Source of the DNA: Sphingobacterium sp. N143
GTDB taxonomy: Bacteria; Bacteroidota; Bacteroidia; Sphingobacteriales; Sphingobacteriaceae
Direction of reading: 5' to 3'
Assembly (NCBI RefSeq): GCF_030325625.1
Contig: NZ_JACAIS010000005.1
Location: forward strand, 1 to 64,000
Length of the DNA stretch: 64,000 nt
The notes beneath the pieces were generated by a model that worked only from the letters and a program-made list of their open reading frames with translations, was not told where the DNA came from and did not search any database. Positions 38,471-48,190 of this stretch are shown piece by piece. The first letter of the stretch is position 1; every line of letters starts with the position of its first letter. The position numbers and the translations under genes were made by a program.

Positions 38471-40861
38471 ATGATAAAAAACTATCTTAAAATCGCATGG
38501 CGGAACATCAGAAAAAACAAAGGATTCTCTTTGCTGAATATGTTTGGCCTAAGTTTAGGCATCACATGTTTCTTACTTCTTTCAGCTTATATATACCATG
38601 AATCAAGCTACGAACGGTTCTTGCCCCATGCCGACCGTTTAGCTTACTTGAGCCTTAGTTATAAAGCCCCCAACAGTACCGAAGCCGTTAATTCAGCAAC
38701 TACTCCCACTGGATTGGCTCCGACCTTACAGACCGAATTTCCTGAAGTAGAGCAAGCTACAAGACTTTATTCCTACATTAAAGCAGGCCAAATAGAATCC
38801 AAAGATGCATTCATGAGCGAGAAAAAGCTTATGTATGCTGACGCAAACTTTTTCAACACAATGGGATATACCTTTATTGAAGGAGATCCCAAACATGCAT
38901 TAGCCGAGCCTAATCAGATTGTATTAACGCAAAAGCTGGCTGCCAAATATTTCCCCAATCAAACTGCCATAGGAAAAATAGTCGTAATCGATAAGGTCAA
39001 CTGGAAGGTAACCGGTGTAATTCAGGATTTACCCACAAATACACAGCTGAATTTTACTGCACTTCTTTCTAACAAGGGGTTGAAGCGTTATAAAGAACCA
39101 GCATGGTCCTCGGCCAATGATATGACAATAGCTCTGTTAAAAAATAAGAGCAGTTTTGCCTCGGTCCAGCAAAAATTGGATCAAATGACCAGAACAAAAT
39201 TTGCTGAGGCAGCAAAACAAGGCTACCAGTTCAATTTCTTTATCGAAAGACTGACCGACATCCATCTGCATTCAAAGACTGCAGGTTCTGGAAATATGAC
39301 GTATATCTATATTCTGATGGCCTTAGGGACAGCATTAATTGTGCTGACCTGTATCAATTTTACCAATCTGACTTTAGCACATGCCATAGCGCGTAAAAAA
39401 GAAATCGGTGTAAAAAAAGTTTTAGGAGCAGCTCGGAAAACCATATTCTTTCAGTTTTTCCTAGAATGCAGTCTCATGATTTCGCTGTCATTGTCGCTCA
39501 GTTTGTTCGCGACTTTTCTATTGCTTCCTGTTTTCAGCAGCTATATGGGCAGCGAAATGCGGTTGGCAATCTGGACGGATCCAAGGTTTTATACCCTATT
39601 GTTTCTATTTTTTGTATTGCTAACACTCATTTCTGGGGGCTGGCCCGCTTATTCCATTGCAAGCTCTAAACCAATCTCTATTTTCAGCAGAAAATTAACA
39701 GAAAAACAGACAGGAATATCCTTTAGTAAAATATTAGTCACTTTTCAATTTAGTATATCCATATTCTTTATCATCTGTACTTTATTCGCAAGCAGGCAAA
39801 TGCATTTTATCCAATCCAAAAATACAGGATTGGATCGCTCCGATATATTGGTCATTGATGGCCGGGGGTGGCAGGATAAAGAGCGTCAATTGCTCAAAGA
39901 CAAATTGATGCAGTTAAATAGTATACAGGGTGTTACCGCCTCATATGATAATCCGGTCAATATCCAAGGGGGATATAGCATCAATACCGTTGAAGGGCAG
40001 CCAGCAGATTTCGAAATGAATGTTACCGCGATTCCTATCGAAAAAGATTTTATATCTGTCTTTCACATCCAGTCCGTTGCAGGAGCTCCACTTACCGATG
40101 TGGATATTTTACGTGCCCGGGATACAGTCTCCCCTGAATATAGTTTTGTGATCAACACACTTGCGGCATCTGCCATGGGTTTTACACCGCAACAAGCTAT
40201 TGGGAAGAAAATCAATTTGAATGGTCGTCATGGAAGCATCAAACAGGTTGTTGCCAGCTTCAATTTTGCCTCTCTTCATCATGAGATCAAACCTGTCGTA
40301 CTCTTTCCTGAGTATAATTATTTTGGCAATATTTTCATTCGTATCAATCCATCAGCCCCAACTCAGGACGCCTTGACGCAAGTGCGATCGGTAATTAAGG
40401 ATATTGAACCAAAGAGTAATTTTGAATACCATTTCCTAGATGATGATTATCGTAAATTATACCTTAAAGATCAGCAGACAACTAAAGTCATGCAGTTATT
40501 TTCCATGATTACCCTTGTTATTGCCTGTATGGGTTTATTTGCCTTATCAGCTTATGCGGTACAGCAACGTGTCAAGGAAATAGGCATTCGCAAGGTATTA
40601 GGTGCATCGATATTCAGAATCGTTAAGATACTGAGTGTAGACTTTATGTTACTCGTAGCTATTGCACTGCTGATCAGTATTCCTGTAGGATGGTATACCA
40701 TGCACCATTGGATGGACAATTTCGCCTATCATATCACATTAGACTGGTGGATATTTATGATTGCTGGCGCCAGTGCATTGTCGGTATCTTTTATGACGAT
40801 CAGCTTTCAAACAATAAAGGCAGCACTAACAAATCCAATTGATAGTTTAAGGGATGAATGA
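38471..40861 (+). CDS. ABC transporter permease P7, MacB/FtsX two-module type
   Basis: This is 796 aa and the first gene of the second permease operon. The first coupling motif is KEIGVKKVLG (about 311), with Lys for the usual Arg. The second is canonical, KEIGIRKVLG (about 703). The domain 2 segment NPVNIQGGYSINTVEGQPAD is unlike that of any sibling. TM4 carries SGGWPAYSIASSKP where others have AGxYPAxxLSxFKP. It ends NPIDSLRDE. It lies 51 nt before P8. Confidence 0.93.
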   Translation: MIKNYLKIAWRNIRKNKGFSLLNMFGLSLGITCFLLLSAYIYHESSYERFLPHADRLAYLSLSYKAPNSTEAVNSATTPTGLAPTLQTEFPEVEQATRLYSYIKAGQIESKDAFMSEKKLMYADANFFNTMGYTFIEGDPKHALAEPNQIVLTQKLAAKYFPNQTAIGKIVVIDKVNWKVTGVIQDLPTNTQLNFTALLSNKGLKRYKEPAWSSANDMTIALLKNKSSFASVQQKLDQMTRTKFAEAAKQGYQFNFFIERLTDIHLHSKTAGSGNMTYIYILMALGTALIVLTCINFTNLTLAHAIARKKEIGVKKVLGAARKTIFFQFFLECSLMISLSLSLSLFATFLLLPVFSSYMGSEMRLAIWTDPRFYTLLFLFFVLLTLISGGWPAYSIASSKPISIFSRKLTEKQTGISFSKILVTFQFSISIFFIICTLFASRQMHFIQSKNTGLDRSDILVIDGRGWQDKERQLLKDKLMQLNSIQGVTASYDNPVNIQGGYSINTVEGQPADFEMNVTAIPIEKDFISVFHIQSVAGAPLTDVDILRARDTVSPEYSFVINTLAASAMGFTPQQAIGKKINLNGRHGSIKQVVASFNFASLHHEIKPVVLFPEYNYFGNIFIRINPSAPTQDALTQVRSVIKDIEPKSNFEYHFLDDDYRKLYLKDQQTTKVMQLFSMITLVIACMGLFALSAYAVQQRVKEIGIRKVLGASIFRIVKILSVDFMLLVAIALLISIPVGWYTMHHWMDNFAYHITLDWWIFMIAGASALSVSFMTISFQTIKAALTNPIDSLRDE

Positions 40862-40944
40862 TGTCCAACCTAAAAGCATAGTAGCCAAAGTCTCATACTC
40901 AACACTAGAACAATGATTAATAACTATATAAAAATCGCTTGGCG
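40851..40944 (+). repeat. Direct repeat copy A (P7 end to P8 start)
   Basis: These 94 bases cover the P7 stop, the 51-nt spacer and the first codons of P8. They recur at 43263-43356 with only three mismatches and no indel. The genes on either side differ far more, so this is probably a footprint of tandem duplication or gene conversion. Confidence 0.85.
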
Positions 40945-43273
40945 CAACCTTTGGAAAAGCAAAGGCTACTCCGCAATTAACATTACTGGGCTTTCCATTG
41001 GCATGACAGCCGTATTGATTATCGGGATATGGGTAAAAAATCAATTGCAATTCGACAATTTTTACAGCAATAAGGAGAACCTATATAAGGTCTGGAATAA
41101 ATATGAAGATGAGGGGAAAGTAAGTTTAATAGACGTCACCTCAGGGCGAGCTGCTCCCGCTCTACTGGAGGATTATCCAGAAGTAGAACGTGCAGCCCGC
41201 ATATTTTTTAGTACGAACAAGCTGCTGTCGTTTGAAGGCAAAAAAATCAAATCAAGGGGAAATGAAGTTGACCCATCATTTGTACAGCTATTTGATTTTA
41301 AACTGCAGCGGGGTAATAGCCAACTGGCCCTGGCAGAAACAAAGAATATTATTTTAACAGAAAGCTTGGCAAAAAGTATATTCGGTGACATCGATCCGTT
41401 AGATAAAACTATTGTGCTCGACAATAAAGAACCTTATAAGGTTTCTGCTATTATGCAGGACCTCCCCAGCAATACAAGCTTTGATTTCACCTATCTGATC
41501 CCCTTAGCCGATGCTAGCAAATATTCCCCAAATTGGAATACTATCACATTCTCAACCTATGTACAACTCAAAGCAGGAACTGATATAGATGTTTTTAATA
41601 AAAAACTCGTCAACATGATTGCAAAAAGATCCAATAACGAGTTAAAAGGATCTCTATTCTTCTATCCTGTATCCAAAATGCACCTGTATTCAAAATTTGA
41701 GCAAGGTATCCCTGTCGGCGGAAAGATCGACCAGGTCAGATTGGTTGCAGGGATCGGTCTATTAATACTGTTGATTGGCTGTATCAATTTTATCAATCTC
41801 AGCACTGCCCGCAGCCAGAAAAGAGCAAAAGAAGTCGCTGTACGAAAAATTGTTGGGGCTCAACGTTCCAGCCTGATTGGCCAGTTTCTTACAGAATCTA
41901 TGCTACTGGCTATTATCTCAGGGATATGTGCTATTGCACTAACCATACTTACATTACCTATATTCAATAAGATTTTGGATAAACCTTTAGCTTTCTTATA
42001 CTCGGATACAACAGTTTGGTTTTCATTGGTATGCTTTATCTTACTAACGGGGCTATTAGCTGGATTATATCCCGCATTTGTACTATCTGCTTTTAAACCA
42101 ATAAAATCATTGAAAATATTTGGACGGGCAAAGAAGTTTTCCCTGAATTTCCGTGAGATACTGGTTGTTTTTCAATTCGGTATTGCGATTATTCTTATCA
42201 TAGCAACCATTGTCGTACGCAAACAAATTGAATGTGCGGGACAGCGAGATGTTGGCTATAATACTTCCCAGCTCATCGAAGTCGGCATGGAAGGTGATAT
42301 AGGAAAAAACTATGAAGCAATCAAAGCAGAACTGATCAACAATGGTATAGCTACCGCCGTCACACGGATAGGAACATCAATTACCGGAGGATCTGGAAGC
42401 TCATGGGGGGGCTTTTCCTGGGCGGGAGCGACTCCTGAACAAGCAAAAAAAATGGGTTTTGATCTTGGAAGAGTAGAAAATGATTTTGTCAAAACACTTG
42501 GATTAAAACTGATTGCCGGCCGTGATATCGATTATACCAAATTTGCTGCGGACAGTGCTGCCGTACTCCTAAATGAAGCAGCCATTAAAGAAATGAAATT
42601 AGAAAACCCTATAGGAAGCTATCTTAAATGGGGAGACAGAACCTATACTATTGTTGGTATTATTAAAGACTATATCATTGGTTCCCCATATAGTCCGGTA
42701 AAACCTATGTTTATATATGCTAACAAAACAGCATTATTCAATTTAGTAATCCGTACAAATCCTGCTGCTCCACTGCACGATCAACTCAATCGAATTGAAC
42801 AGATTCTAAAAAAATTCAATCCAGCCTATCCTTTCGAATACCAATTTGTGGATCAAAAATTCGCAGGGAAATTTAAAGATCAACAACAAACCGCTCAACT
42901 CGCATTCATCTTTTCGGGATTGGCAATTTTTATCTCTTGCCTCGGATTATTTGGGCTTGCATCTTATATTGCCGAATTAAAAACCAAAGAAATTGGTATT
43001 CGTAAAGTACTTGGTGCATCCGTAAGTGGAATTACCGCAATGCTATCTAAGGATTTTATCAAACTTGTTATTATTTCTATCTTAATTGCCTCACCAATTG
43101 CCTGGTGGACCATGAATAAATGGCTGCAAGATTTTTCCTACCGCATTGAAATACAATGGTGGTTCTTTGCATTAGCAGGAATTTCGGCGTTGCTTGTAGC
43201 CTTTTTTACTGTCAGTACGCAGGCTGTGAGAGCCGCTAATAGCAATCCAGTAAAAACGTTGCGGGATGAATGA
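40913..43273 (+). CDS. ABC transporter permease P8, MacB/FtsX two-module type
   Basis: This is 786 aa. Coupling motifs are KEVAVRKIVG (about 306; Gly replaced by Ala) and KEIGIRKVLG (about 693). Domain 2 has a glycine-rich GTSITGGSGSSWGGFSWAGA stretch and then ATPEQAKKMGF, paralleled by NGWGFSWSGATESDKK in P9. P8 and P9 are the closest pair in the array. It ends NPVKTLRDE, 51 nt before P9. Confidence 0.93.
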   Translation: MINNYIKIAWRNLWKSKGYSAINITGLSIGMTAVLIIGIWVKNQLQFDNFYSNKENLYKVWNKYEDEGKVSLIDVTSGRAAPALLEDYPEVERAARIFFSTNKLLSFEGKKIKSRGNEVDPSFVQLFDFKLQRGNSQLALAETKNIILTESLAKSIFGDIDPLDKTIVLDNKEPYKVSAIMQDLPSNTSFDFTYLIPLADASKYSPNWNTITFSTYVQLKAGTDIDVFNKKLVNMIAKRSNNELKGSLFFYPVSKMHLYSKFEQGIPVGGKIDQVRLVAGIGLLILLIGCINFINLSTARSQKRAKEVAVRKIVGAQRSSLIGQFLTESMLLAIISGICAIALTILTLPIFNKILDKPLAFLYSDTTVWFSLVCFILLTGLLAGLYPAFVLSAFKPIKSLKIFGRAKKFSLNFREILVVFQFGIAIILIIATIVVRKQIECAGQRDVGYNTSQLIEVGMEGDIGKNYEAIKAELINNGIATAVTRIGTSITGGSGSSWGGFSWAGATPEQAKKMGFDLGRVENDFVKTLGLKLIAGRDIDYTKFAADSAAVLLNEAAIKEMKLENPIGSYLKWGDRTYTIVGIIKDYIIGSPYSPVKPMFIYANKTALFNLVIRTNPAAPLHDQLNRIEQILKKFNPAYPFEYQFVDQKFAGKFKDQQQTAQLAFIFSGLAIFISCLGLFGLASYIAELKTKEIGIRKVLGASVSGITAMLSKDFIKLVIISILIASPIAWWTMNKWLQDFSYRIEIQWWFFALAGISALLVAFFTVSTQAVRAANSNPVKTLRDE

Positions 43274-43356
43274 TGTTCAACCTAAAAGCATAGTAGCCAA
43301 CGTCTCTTACTCAACACTAGAACAATGATTAATAACTATATAAAAATCGCTTGGCG
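43263..43356 (+). repeat. Direct repeat copy B (P8 end to P9 start)
   Basis: This is the second copy of the 94-base block at 40851-40944, offset by exactly 2412 bases, close to one permease gene plus spacer. Confidence 0.85.
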
Positions 43357-45709
43357 AAATCTATTGAAAAATAAGGCATTTTCTGCCATAAACATCTTTG
43401 GCCTAGCTATTGGTATGGCAGGAGCATTACTTATCACCCTCTGGCTGCAGAACATGTTGACAATGGACCGCTTCCATGAAAAGGGTGACCGGATTTACGC
43501 AATCAGCAATCGGGATACTCGTATCGACAAAAAATGGGCTTGGCTAAATACACCAAAGATTTTAGGTCCCACCCTAAAAAACGATTTCCCCGAAATAGAG
43601 CATTTTACCCGTTTTGACGATGGTTCTGGCAACCAATTCTTGGCAACATATGGCGATCAAAAAATAACTTCACAGATCGGATTCGCTGATCCAGGCTTTT
43701 TCAGCATATTCAGCTTTCCAATCTTGAGTGGCGATACCAACAAACTTCTGACTGATGCTAATTCAATCGTAATTACACAAAAATATGCGCAAAAACTCTT
43801 CGGCAATGAAAACCCGCTGGGAAAAACCATTAAAATTGATTCAGTCAATTTGGTCACAGTTACCGGAGTCCTCCATGATCTTCCAAATAATACCTCTATC
43901 AACTTTGATGCTTTGGTATCTTGGGATTATGCAAAAAAAATAGGCTACGTAGACACCAACTGGAACAATAATTCCACTTACACCTATATATTATTAAAAC
44001 CAGGCACCTCACTACAGGCATTTAATGATAAAATCAGATTGACCAGTCAAAATCATATAAATATCGGTAATAATGAGCTGAAGTCCACGATTGAAATTTT
44101 TGCATTTCCCTTCAAAGACACCTATCTTTACAACAAAGGTGAAGGAGGCCATTATAGCACTGGGCGCATTCAGTTGGTCCACTTGTTTTCTTGGATTGGG
44201 GCTTTCATTTTACTTGTAGCCTGTATTAATTTCATGAACTTGAGCACAGCCCGCTCTGAAAGAAGAGCCAAGGAAGTCGGAGTCCGTAAAGTCGTTGGAG
44301 CCAGTCGTAAAAGTCTGATTATACAATTTATTACTGAAAGTATACTGATCAGCATTTGTGCAATGATACTCGCCATCCTATGTATTATTGTCGTGCTTCC
44401 TGCTTTTAATAATCTGGTACAGAAAAACCTAACTCTCTCGCTCCTTTCAGCTCCTACCTGGTTATTCCTAATTGGCTTCACATTAATCACAGGCATTCTT
44501 GCTGGAAGTTACCCTGCATTTTTTCTTTCTTCATTCAGGCCTTTAAAAACCCTAAAAGGCAAGGCAAACTCCTACACTAAAGGGCTTAGCATCAGATCCA
44601 TATTAGTTATTATACAATTTTCTTTGGCCATTATCCTGACCATCGCAACCATTGTCGTCTCCAAACAGATTCAATTCACCAAAGATCGTGAACGAGGTTA
44701 TGCGGATAACGGGCTATTATTTACTCCAATATCAGGCGCATTGGGGAAAAATTATATCAGTTTGCGCAACGAATTGCTCAATAGCAATGCTGTTATTTCC
44801 GTATCCAAAAATATGTCCCCAATTACGGAGAGCTATAGTAATGGATGGGGGTTCAGCTGGTCTGGCGCAACTGAGAGTGACAAAAAAGCATTGTTCGGCC
44901 GTTTCAGTACAGATGCCAATACCATACAAACTTTAGGCTTTAAACTCATTAAAGGCCGAGACATCGATGTATATCAATATGCGACAGACAGTATCGCCAT
45001 GTTACTCAATGAGACAGCCGTCAAAAGGATGCGTTTAGAGGATCCAATCGGACAAACTATTGAAGGCGATGGCACCAAGTGGACTGTTGTAGGTGTTATT
45101 AAAGATTTTATCATTGATTCACCCTATGATAATATTGAGCCAATGGTCATACTTGGTCCCCGAAGTTGGTTTACGACGATACATTATCGTTTGAATCCAG
45201 ACAACGATATCGCTGAAAACCTAAAAACGATAGAAAAAGTTTTTAAAAAATTTAATCCTGACTATCCTTTTGACTATAAATTTGTTGATAAGAATTTTGA
45301 AGCAAAATTCAAGGAAACCAGGTCCATTGGAACGATTTCTATGTTATTTGCCGTTTTGACTATTTTTATCACTTGTCTGGGCTTACTCGCCCTCATCGCT
45401 TACATGGCCGAGACACGCATGAAAGAGATTGCTGTTCGTAAAGTTTTAGGAGCCAGCGTGACTCAAGTTACGACCTTGCTTTCCATAGACTTTGTAAAAT
45501 TAGTGATTATAGCCATCCTAATTGCTTCACCTATCGCTTGGTGGGCCATGGACAACTGGCTTCAGGATTATAGTTACCACATCCAAATGCATTGGTATTT
45601 CTTTGTACTCGCTGGATTGATGGCCATATTAATCAGTATGGCAACCATCAGCTACCAGGCTATTAAAGCAGCCATAGCCAATCCTGTTAAAAGTCTAAGG
45701 GATGAATAA
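43325..45709 (+). CDS. ABC transporter permease P9, MacB/FtsX two-module type
   Basis: This is 794 aa. Coupling motifs are KEVGVRKVVG (about 316) and KEIAVRKVLG (about 700). Its first 11 residues are identical to those of P8, and its domain 2 has GWGFSWSGA. The tail NPVKSLRDE has Lys, as in P8, where most siblings have Asp. These points support a P8-P9 duplication. It lies 56 nt before P10. Confidence 0.93.
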   Translation: MINNYIKIAWRNLLKNKAFSAINIFGLAIGMAGALLITLWLQNMLTMDRFHEKGDRIYAISNRDTRIDKKWAWLNTPKILGPTLKNDFPEIEHFTRFDDGSGNQFLATYGDQKITSQIGFADPGFFSIFSFPILSGDTNKLLTDANSIVITQKYAQKLFGNENPLGKTIKIDSVNLVTVTGVLHDLPNNTSINFDALVSWDYAKKIGYVDTNWNNNSTYTYILLKPGTSLQAFNDKIRLTSQNHINIGNNELKSTIEIFAFPFKDTYLYNKGEGGHYSTGRIQLVHLFSWIGAFILLVACINFMNLSTARSERRAKEVGVRKVVGASRKSLIIQFITESILISICAMILAILCIIVVLPAFNNLVQKNLTLSLLSAPTWLFLIGFTLITGILAGSYPAFFLSSFRPLKTLKGKANSYTKGLSIRSILVIIQFSLAIILTIATIVVSKQIQFTKDRERGYADNGLLFTPISGALGKNYISLRNELLNSNAVISVSKNMSPITESYSNGWGFSWSGATESDKKALFGRFSTDANTIQTLGFKLIKGRDIDVYQYATDSIAMLLNETAVKRMRLEDPIGQTIEGDGTKWTVVGVIKDFIIDSPYDNIEPMVILGPRSWFTTIHYRLNPDNDIAENLKTIEKVFKKFNPDYPFDYKFVDKNFEAKFKETRSIGTISMLFAVLTIFITCLGLLALIAYMAETRMKEIAVRKVLGASVTQVTTLLSIDFVKLVIIAILIASPIAWWAMDNWLQDYSYHIQMHWYFFVLAGLMAILISMATISYQAIKAAIANPVKSLRDE

Positions 45710-45765
45710 TACCTATGTTATCTGCTATACCATGGAAATATAAGTTTTTAAATTAACAAACAAGA

Positions 45766-48156
45766 ATGAGCACATTCAAATTTGCCTTACGAAGTATCAT
45801 TAAAAACAAACGCTATACCTGGATAAACGTCTTAGGATTAAGTATTGGATTGACATTGTGCCTTCTCGTATTTGCTGTTGTCATTGAAGAAAATTCTTAC
45901 GACAAAAGCTGGAAAAATAAAGACCATCTTTTTCGCATTGTCACTATTGATTCAACTGCAGGACTCGAACGCCAGATAGCAGGAGCATTCGTTAATTTAA
46001 GTTCCGAGCTCCAGCACATATTTCCGGAGATTCAAAAGGAGACAACGATTGAATCAAATAAGCTCTATTTAAAAGTAGATGCAAGGTCTACACAATCCAT
46101 CCGCATACCTGCCTTGGAGGCAGAGACAAGCGTATTGGATATGTTGGACATCAATGTTCTTGAAGGAAACCCCAGCCAGCTTATTCAAGGAAAAACCAAT
46201 CTGCTCATTGATAAAGAGTTCAAAGAAAAATATTTTAAAGATGAAAATGTCATCGGTAAAATCATTCAAAGTGCAGATCCATTTGCAAACCAAACATATG
46301 ATTACGTGATTACAGGTGTCATGGATAAGCTCCCTTATAACTCTACGCTGAGAACTTCTATTATTGCCCTACTTCCTAAAATGCCCATGAAACTTAGTAA
46401 AGATGGATCGGGCTACTATAGGCAGCAATTTTTACAGCTGAAATCAGGAATATCCATAGTGGATCTCGAAAGAAAAATAAATCGCTGGTACAGCGGGTTT
46501 CTCAATCCGGGGGTAAAAAATGTGACTTCCTTTCGATTGCAGCCTATCCATGAGATATACATGGAGCCCTTACAACGCAGTGAAATCAGTGGCAATCCAA
46601 AAACAACCAAAATATTTGTCGGCGTAGCCCTCTTGGTATTGATCATTTCCTGCATCAATTTCATTAACATCTATGCCGTTAGGACAATCAAAAAATTGAA
46701 AAGCCTCCATATCCACACAGTTCTTGGTGCTAGTCGGGCACAGATTATCAAGCGTTTATTACTCGAAACAATATTGATATTTTTTGTTTCTGCGTTAATT
46801 AGTATAATCCTCTTCAAGCTCTGTCTGCCCCAGCTTGAAAACTTTTTAGGCTATGCGCTCACTTATATTAGATCCATACAATTACCTCTACTGGCATCCT
46901 TTCTGATGCTATCGATTCTATTGGGTCCCATAATTGGATTCTATCCTGCCTGGTTGGTCTCTAGGATCAAAAGCACTGATGGGCTTAAAAACAAACTATC
47001 ACAAGTCCCAAATAGAGAAGTATTCATCAAGAAAATATTAATCACAGTTCAGTTCAGTATTTCCATTGTCGTTATAATTGGTTTAATAACCATTAAATCA
47101 CAGTTAAACTACATGCAGTCCTCCTCATTAGGGATCAAAGTCAACAATGTACTCAATGTTGCTTATTTTAATATGGGCGCGGGCAGTATTCCTATTAAAG
47201 AAGAACTCAACCGGATCACTGGAATTGAGGCAGTCAGCATTGCCGCATGGACGCCAAGTGTAGGTTCAGGCTATATGGCTAAAAATATCGCTGACAAAGA
47301 TAACCCCGAAAAAAATATTCAAGTGAGTTTTATTGCTGGTGATGCCGAACTACCGAAGATACTGAACATGCAGCTGATCAAGGGAAGACTATTGGCTCCG
47401 GAAGACTATAAAACTTTTGAAACTAGTACGGGCAAAGAAGAAGAGGTTAACAATGCACTTATTACCGAAAGTACGGCAAAAAAACTGGGAATACACAAGC
47501 TCAACATACTGTACAAAGATCTCCAAATCGTTCCGGTGGGAATTATTAAAGATTTTCACAGTGAATCCTTTCATAAGAAAATGGTACCTACGGTAATCTT
47601 GGCCAAAGAATTCACGAGCTATGGCAACATCTTAATAAAAGTGAGAGAAGGACAAGAACAGCAAGTATTACAAGCAGCTTCGAACATCATTCAAAAAGCC
47701 TATCCGAATAAACTGATTGCATTGGAATGGGCAGATGATTTAATTGCGAAACAATATGAAAAAGAAAGTAAACAGGTGCAGCTATTCGTTATGTTCAGCA
47801 TATTGACTTTATTGACTTCCGCCTTGGGGATTACTGGATTGATCATGCAAAGTCTTGAACAGCGTACAAAGGAAATAGGAATACGTAAGGTTCTAGGGGC
47901 AACAATGGGCGATATCTCCCATCTTTTTTCAAAAGATTACCTGATACTAATAACAATAGCCGTCCTTATTGCCAGTCCAATAGCCTGGTACTTCGCTCAA
48001 AAATGGCTTGAAGAATACGCCTACAATATTGGTATGCAATGGTGGTTTTTTATTCTAGCTGCACTTGTTATATTTTTAACCAGCATGATCACCGTAAATA
48101 TTCAAACAATCCGAGCAGCTTTAATCAATCCAGTAAACAGTTTACGAGAGGAGTAA
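45766..48156 (+). CDS. ABC transporter permease P10, MacB/FtsX two-module type, divergent first coupling motif
   Basis: This is 796 aa, opening MSTFKFALRSIIKNKRYTW. The first coupling motif has decayed to KSLHIHTVLG (about 311), so Glu, Gly, Arg and Lys are all lost. The second is intact, KEIGIRKVLG (about 703). The domain 2 segment AAWTPSVGSGYMAKNIADKD is shared in outline with P13 (SWTPFSGSVDFKTVKDPN), which makes P10 and P13 a subgroup. It ends NPVNSLREE. It lies 34 nt before P11. Confidence 0.92.
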   Translation: MSTFKFALRSIIKNKRYTWINVLGLSIGLTLCLLVFAVVIEENSYDKSWKNKDHLFRIVTIDSTAGLERQIAGAFVNLSSELQHIFPEIQKETTIESNKLYLKVDARSTQSIRIPALEAETSVLDMLDINVLEGNPSQLIQGKTNLLIDKEFKEKYFKDENVIGKIIQSADPFANQTYDYVITGVMDKLPYNSTLRTSIIALLPKMPMKLSKDGSGYYRQQFLQLKSGISIVDLERKINRWYSGFLNPGVKNVTSFRLQPIHEIYMEPLQRSEISGNPKTTKIFVGVALLVLIISCINFINIYAVRTIKKLKSLHIHTVLGASRAQIIKRLLLETILIFFVSALISIILFKLCLPQLENFLGYALTYIRSIQLPLLASFLMLSILLGPIIGFYPAWLVSRIKSTDGLKNKLSQVPNREVFIKKILITVQFSISIVVIIGLITIKSQLNYMQSSSLGIKVNNVLNVAYFNMGAGSIPIKEELNRITGIEAVSIAAWTPSVGSGYMAKNIADKDNPEKNIQVSFIAGDAELPKILNMQLIKGRLLAPEDYKTFETSTGKEEEVNNALITESTAKKLGIHKLNILYKDLQIVPVGIIKDFHSESFHKKMVPTVILAKEFTSYGNILIKVREGQEQQVLQAASNIIQKAYPNKLIALEWADDLIAKQYEKESKQVQLFVMFSILTLLTSALGITGLIMQSLEQRTKEIGIRKVLGATMGDISHLFSKDYLILITIAVLIASPIAWYFAQKWLEEYAYNIGMQWWFFILAALVIFLTSMITVNIQTIRAALINPVNSLREE

Positions 48157-48190
48157 ATGATGAATTAAAAATAACTAGCAAACTTCAGAT

